A stretch of 64,000 nt of DNA, taken from NCBI RefSeq assembly GCF_900101615.1, contig NZ_FMZX01000001.1, positions 682,001 through 746,000 on the forward strand. Direction: 5' to 3'. Positions 63,313-64,000 of the stretch are shown piece after piece; the stretch's first letter is position 1, and every line of letters begins with the position of its first letter. A program made the position numbers and the translations under genes. The notes under the pieces were generated by a model. It did not search any database and was not told the origin of the DNA. It was given only the letters and a program-made list of their open reading frames with translations. The DNA is from Belnapia rosea. GTDB lineage: Bacteria > Pseudomonadota > Alphaproteobacteria > Acetobacterales > Acetobacteraceae.

Positions 63313-64000
63313 TCACCTCATCGTGCAGCCCTGGCGCACCCGGCCACGATGCCGGACGGGCAGGACCTCCAACTCGGACTCCTCGACTTCCAGCTGCTCG
63401 GCTGCAGCGCGCCACACCACGTCCCATTGGCCAGGGCGCCCACCGCGGCAGCGCAGCAGTTCCAGCCGCCAGCGCGGATCGCCGAGTCCTGCGGTGCCGC
63501 CGCCGACCCGCCAGCGGGTGACGGCGCCCGACTCGCTGCCAGCGTCATCGGCGCGCAGCAGCAACCCCAGGGCGCTGCCCGCACCCGCCGCCTGTTGCAG
63601 GCGCCGCAGGGCCGCCGGGCCAGGATCATCCGCGATCTGCAGCACGGCGCCCGCGACTCCGCCGCCGAGGCCCTCCTCCATGGCCCAGAGCGCATCCGCC
63701 AGCCGTTCCGCACGCACCAGGACAAGCTCGCGCGGCATCAGCCCGAAGCGCGCGAGGCCCATGGGTGCCGCCCCATCGGTGACCCAGAGCACGCTGCCTC
63801 CCACGGGCCCGGCAGCGCGGGCCAGCAGCAGGGCCGCAAACTCGGCCGACGGCGCGGACTCGGCCCCCAGAACGTCATGCAGCGCCGCGCGCGGCAGGCC
63901 CCCACCGGGCAGTGCCGCATCGATCTCCGGGCACAGGGACAGATCGCCCTGGGGTGCTCCGCCCTGCCGCGCATGCCGGGCCTGCAGGGCTGCCCGCAGG
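63313..64000 (-). CDS. imuA: ImuA-type SOS mutagenesis protein (N-terminus beyond window)
   Basis: The frame is open from the right edge to the stop at 63313-63315, giving 228 visible residues. It shows PEIDAALPGGGLPRAALHDVLG, typical of the RecA/SulA-like ImuA family, then GGSVLWVTDGAAPMGLARFGLMPRELVLVRA and a basic tail (VRHRGRVRQGCTMR). ImuA supports the mutasome of ImuB and DnaE2. In the usual cassette imuB follows directly; here the next gene is an unrelated small protein. A GTG at 63804 is not the true start because homology continues upstream of it. Confidence 0.75.
   Translation of the reverse strand, partial: LRAALQARHARQGGAPQGDLSLCPEIDAALPGGGLPRAALHDVLGAESAPSAEFAALLLARAAGPVGGSVLWVTDGAAPMGLARFGLMPRELVLVRAERLADALWAMEEGLGGGVAGAVLQIADDPGPAALRRLQQAAGAGSALGLLLRADDAGSESGAVTRWRVGGGTAGLGDPRWRLELLRCRGGRPGQWDVVWRAAAEQLEVEESELEVLPVRHRGRVRQGCTMR

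Overview
The window is high-GC (close to 70 % by eye), gene-dense chromosomal DNA of an alphaproteobacterium. The housekeeping proteins, the GTTC-N7-GTTC type LexA site, the recG/sdhE-mfd arrangement, an Ala at the GyrA position equivalent to E. coli Ser83, and the abundance of Liv-type and Bug-type solute receptors all fit Rhodospirillales, most likely Acetobacteraceae (Roseomonas-like). That placement is inference from gene content, not a phylogeny. I see no insertion sequence, prophage, CRISPR array, rRNA or plasmid function.

Bases 1-20400 are mostly core genome: a Gld-type ABC exporter operon (its last gene cut by the window edge), recG, divergent sdhE-mfd, a small VOC/two-subunit ThDP decarboxylase operon, uvrA and ssb divergent around a LexA-type SOS site, a dimethylformamidase-like hydrolase, gyrA-coaD, a tandem pair of cyclophilins and tRNA-Lys(UUU).

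Bases 20500-34500 are accessory metabolism and transport: a BenE-like transporter, a Bug receptor, a glycine-zipper lipoprotein, a split chromate transporter, a three-gene beta-oxidation set resembling pimF-pimC-pimD, then a Liv-type ABC importer whose two permeases are fused. The only gene-poor stretch above 300 bases (29504-29963) holds a palindrome and what looks like a decayed gene.

Bases 34461-44943 form two divergent, tightly coupled transcription units around a MarR regulator and its likely operator. The minus unit encodes a two-gene molybdenum hydroxylase, a 6-hydroxynicotinate reductase-like protein and a UPF0280 protein. The plus unit encodes an enamidase-like amidohydrolase, a polytopic membrane protein, a radical SAM protein and a DUF1185 protein. 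Together they suggest the reductive route of nicotinate (or a related N-heteroaromatic) breakdown first known from Eubacterium barkeri, with several uncharacterised partners. This is the most interesting part of the window.

Bases 44940-60022 are a TetR regulator facing a perfect 22-bp palindrome and a long, apparently single operon: a complete Liv ABC importer interleaved with three acyl-CoA ligase-type enzymes, followed by isovaleryl-CoA dehydrogenase and both subunits of methylcrotonyl-CoA carboxylase. It probably imports and activates a branched-chain or aromatic carboxylate/amino acid and feeds the leucine pathway; methylglutaconyl-CoA hydratase and HMG-CoA lyase are not in the window.

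Bases 60030-64000 hold an EmrAB-type efflux pair behind an unusual inverted/direct repeat, a small unknown protein behind a Fur-like site, and the 3' part of an imuA-type SOS mutagenesis gene.
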